Part shown: piece after piece, positions 62,251 to 64,000 of the stretch
Layout of the letters: each line of letters starts with the position of its first letter
Numbering within the stretch: position 1 is the first letter of the stretch
Assembly (NCBI RefSeq): GCF_947507565.1
Contig: NC_089184.1
Location: forward strand, 1,116,001 to 1,180,000
DNA from: Oscarella lobularis
Taxonomy: Eukaryota > Porifera > Homoscleromorpha > Homosclerophorida > Oscarellidae
DNA: 64,000 bases
Reading direction: 5' to 3'
Made by a program: the position numbers and the translations under genes
Notes under the pieces: generated by a model
Told to the model about the DNA's origin: nothing
Seen by the model: only the letters and a program-made list of their open reading frames with translations
The model's database searches: none

Positions 62251-64000
62251 TTCAACAGAAAACATATTGAGTACGTTTAACAGAAAACATAATGAGTACA
62301 TTCAACAGAAAACATTGAGTACCTTCAACAGAAAACGTAATGGGTACCTTCAACAGAAAACAGAAAACATATTGAGTACGTTTAACAGAAAACATAATGA
62401 GTACCTTCAAGAGAAAACATAATGAGTACCTTCAACAGAAAACATATTGAGTACCTTCAACAGAAAACGTAATGAGTACCTTTAACAGAAAACGTATTGA
62501 GTACCTACAACAGAAAACATATTGAGTATCTTCAACAGAAAACATATTGTGTACCTTCAACAGAAAACAGAAAACATATTGAATACGTTCAACAGAAAAC
62601 ATATTGAATACGTTTAACAGAAAACATAATGAGTACCTTCAACAGAAAACATATTGAGTACTTTCAACAGAAAAGAGAAAACATATTGAGTACAGTACCT
62701 TCAGCGGAAAAATATTGAGTACCTTCAACAGAAAGCATATTGAGTACCTTCAACAGAAAACAGAAACCATATTGAGTACCTACAACAGAAGACAGAAAAC
62801 ATATTGAGTACGTTCAACAGAAAACATATTGAGTGCCTTCAACAGAAAACTAGTTGAGTACGTTCAACAGAAAACAGAAAACATGTTGAGTACGTTTAAC
62901 AGAAAACATAATGAGTACCTTCAACAGAAAACATAATGAGTACCTTCAACAGAAAATGTATTGAGTACCTTCAACAGAAAACGTAATGAGTACCTTCAAC
63001 AGAAAACAGAAAACATGTTGAGTACGTTTAACAGAAAACATAATTAGTACCTTCAACAGAAAACATAATGAGTACCTTCAACAGAAAATGTATTGAGTAC
63101 CTTCAACAGAAAACGTAATGAGTACCTTCAACAGAAAACAGAAAACATATTGAGTACCTTCAACAGAAATCATATTGAGTACCTTCAACAGAAAACAGAA
63201 AACATATTGAGTACAGTACCTTCAACAGAAAAATTTTGAGTACCTTCAACAGAAAACATATTGAGTACCTTCAACAGAAAACAGAAAACATATTGAGTAC
63301 AGTACCTTCAACAGAAAACATATTGAGTACGTTCAACAGAAAACATATTGAGTACGTTCAACAGAAAACATAATGAGTACCTTCAACAGAAAACAGAAAA
63401 CATATTGAGTACCTACAACAGAAAACAGAAAACATATTGAGTACGTTCAACAGAAAACATATTGAATACGTTTAACAGAAAACATAATGAGTACCTTCAA
63501 CAGAAAACATATTGAGTACCTTCAACAGAAAACGTAATGAGTACCTTCAACAGAAAACATATTGACTACCTTCAACAGAAAACATATTGAGTACGTTTAA
63601 CAGAAAACATAATGAGTACCTTCAACAGAAAACATTGAGTACCTTCAACAGAAAACGTAATGGGTACCTTCAACAGAAAACAGAAAACATATTGAGTACG
63701 TTTAACAGAAAACATAATGAGTACCTTCAAGAGAAAACATAATGAGTACCTTCAACAGAAAACATATTGAGTACCTTCAACAGAAAACGTAATGAGTACC
63801 TTTAACAGAAAACGTATTGAGTACCTACAACAGAAAACATATTGAGTATCTTCAACAGAAAACATATTGTGTACCTTCAACAGAAAACAGAAAACATATT
63901 GAATACGTTCAACAGAAAACATATTGAATACGTTTAACAGAAAACATAATGAGTACCTTCAACAGAAAACATATTGAGTACTTTCAACAGAAAAGAGAAA
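61641..64000 (+). repeat. 1,320-bp near-identical tandem duplication at the window end
   Basis: Bases 61641-62680 match 62961-64000 with offset 1,320. By line-by-line comparison I find two substitutions in 1,040 bp (at 61735/63055 and 62300/63620), including shared rare markers ATTGACTACC, AATGGGTACC and GAAAAGAGAAA. Confidence 0.92.

Larger units (their letters stand above)
23731..64000 (+). repeat. Large 25-bp satellite array (over 40 kb, continues past window)
   Basis: The whole stretch consists of tandem units with consensus CATATTGAGTACCTTC followed by AACAGAAAA (25 bp). A common 32-bp form has a 7-bp duplication so that CAGAAAACAGAAAACA appears. Variable positions: CATATT, CATAAT, CGTAAT, CGTATT, CATGTT or CAGATT at the start; GAGTAC or GAATAC in the middle; and CCTTC, CGTTC, CGTTT, CCTAC or CTTTC before AACAG. 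Rare forms extend the GTAC (GTACAGTACC, GTACACTGTACC) or lack it (GAGACC). Dividing the length by a mean unit of about 27-28 bp gives roughly 1,450 units. The plus strand is A-rich (11 A, 6 T, 5 C, 3 G per unit). No gene, RNA or inserted element interrupts it. Scattered short open frames (up to about 107 codons) arise because 25 is not a multiple of three. Confidence 0.98.

Noticed and set aside
23731-64000. CRISPR-like array (short repeats of regular length)
   Set aside because: There are no unique spacers: every base belongs to a diverged copy of the same 25/32-bp unit, and the context is a eukaryotic intron-bearing genome.
23731-64000. Telomeric repeat
   Set aside because: The unit contains no TTAGGG-type G-rich strand; G is the rarest base on plus, and the array is far longer and more variant than telomeric DNA.
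23731-64000. CENP-B-box-bearing centromeric satellite
   Set aside because: I find no TTCG....A..CGGGA-like box in any unit variant; a centromeric role is not excluded but lacks this support.

Overview
The window is nuclear DNA from a compact animal genome. Every gene is split by tiny introns (about 45-70 nt, GT..AG), and several products are typical of metazoans (DCAF15, JTB, LRRC61, HAUS1, KDM1A with a Tower domain, golgin-45). Gene spacing is very tight. I infer an early-branching, small-intron metazoan such as a sponge, but nothing in the sequence names the species.

Bases 1-21040 hold eleven protein genes that I could align by eye to known families. A tandem pair of NRAMP/SLC11 metal transporters lies on the minus strand; the first runs off the left edge. 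VPS45 follows, also on minus. An 81-bp GC-rich minisatellite with a higher-order pattern (about 8121-9330) separates this from a dense block: JTB (-), DCAF15 (+), BLZF1/golgin-45 (-), LRRC61 (+), HAUS1 (+), KDM1A/LSD1 (-) and TUBGCP4 (+). Head-to-head pairs share promoters of 90 bp (JTB/DCAF15), 32 bp (BLZF1/LRRC61) and about 140 bp (KDM1A/TUBGCP4). Tail-to-tail pairs nearly touch (DCAF15/BLZF1) or share stop-codon bases (HAUS1/KDM1A). The genes are housekeeping ones: metal transport and endosomal fusion, Golgi tethering, ubiquitin ligase adaptor, microtubule nucleation (HAUS1 in augmin and GCP4 in the gamma-tubulin ring) and histone demethylation.

Bases 21041-23730 are a gene-free transition zone. 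It holds a (TCTCTA)n microsatellite, a probable non-autonomous Helitron with a clear hairpin-CTAG 3' end at 23125, a possible second Helitron-like 5' tip directly after it, and three decaying copies of a short repeat.

Bases 23731-64000 (over 40 kb, to the window edge) are one uninterrupted satellite array. The basic unit is 25 bp, with a 32-bp form carrying a 7-bp internal duplication and rarer forms with GTAC-flanked extensions. Unit variants are ordered into nested higher-order repeats; periods I measured are 955, about 975, 1,320, 1,927, about 2,810-2,841 and 6,697 bp. I see no gene in it. The array and its abrupt junction with housekeeping genes are the most unusual part of the window.
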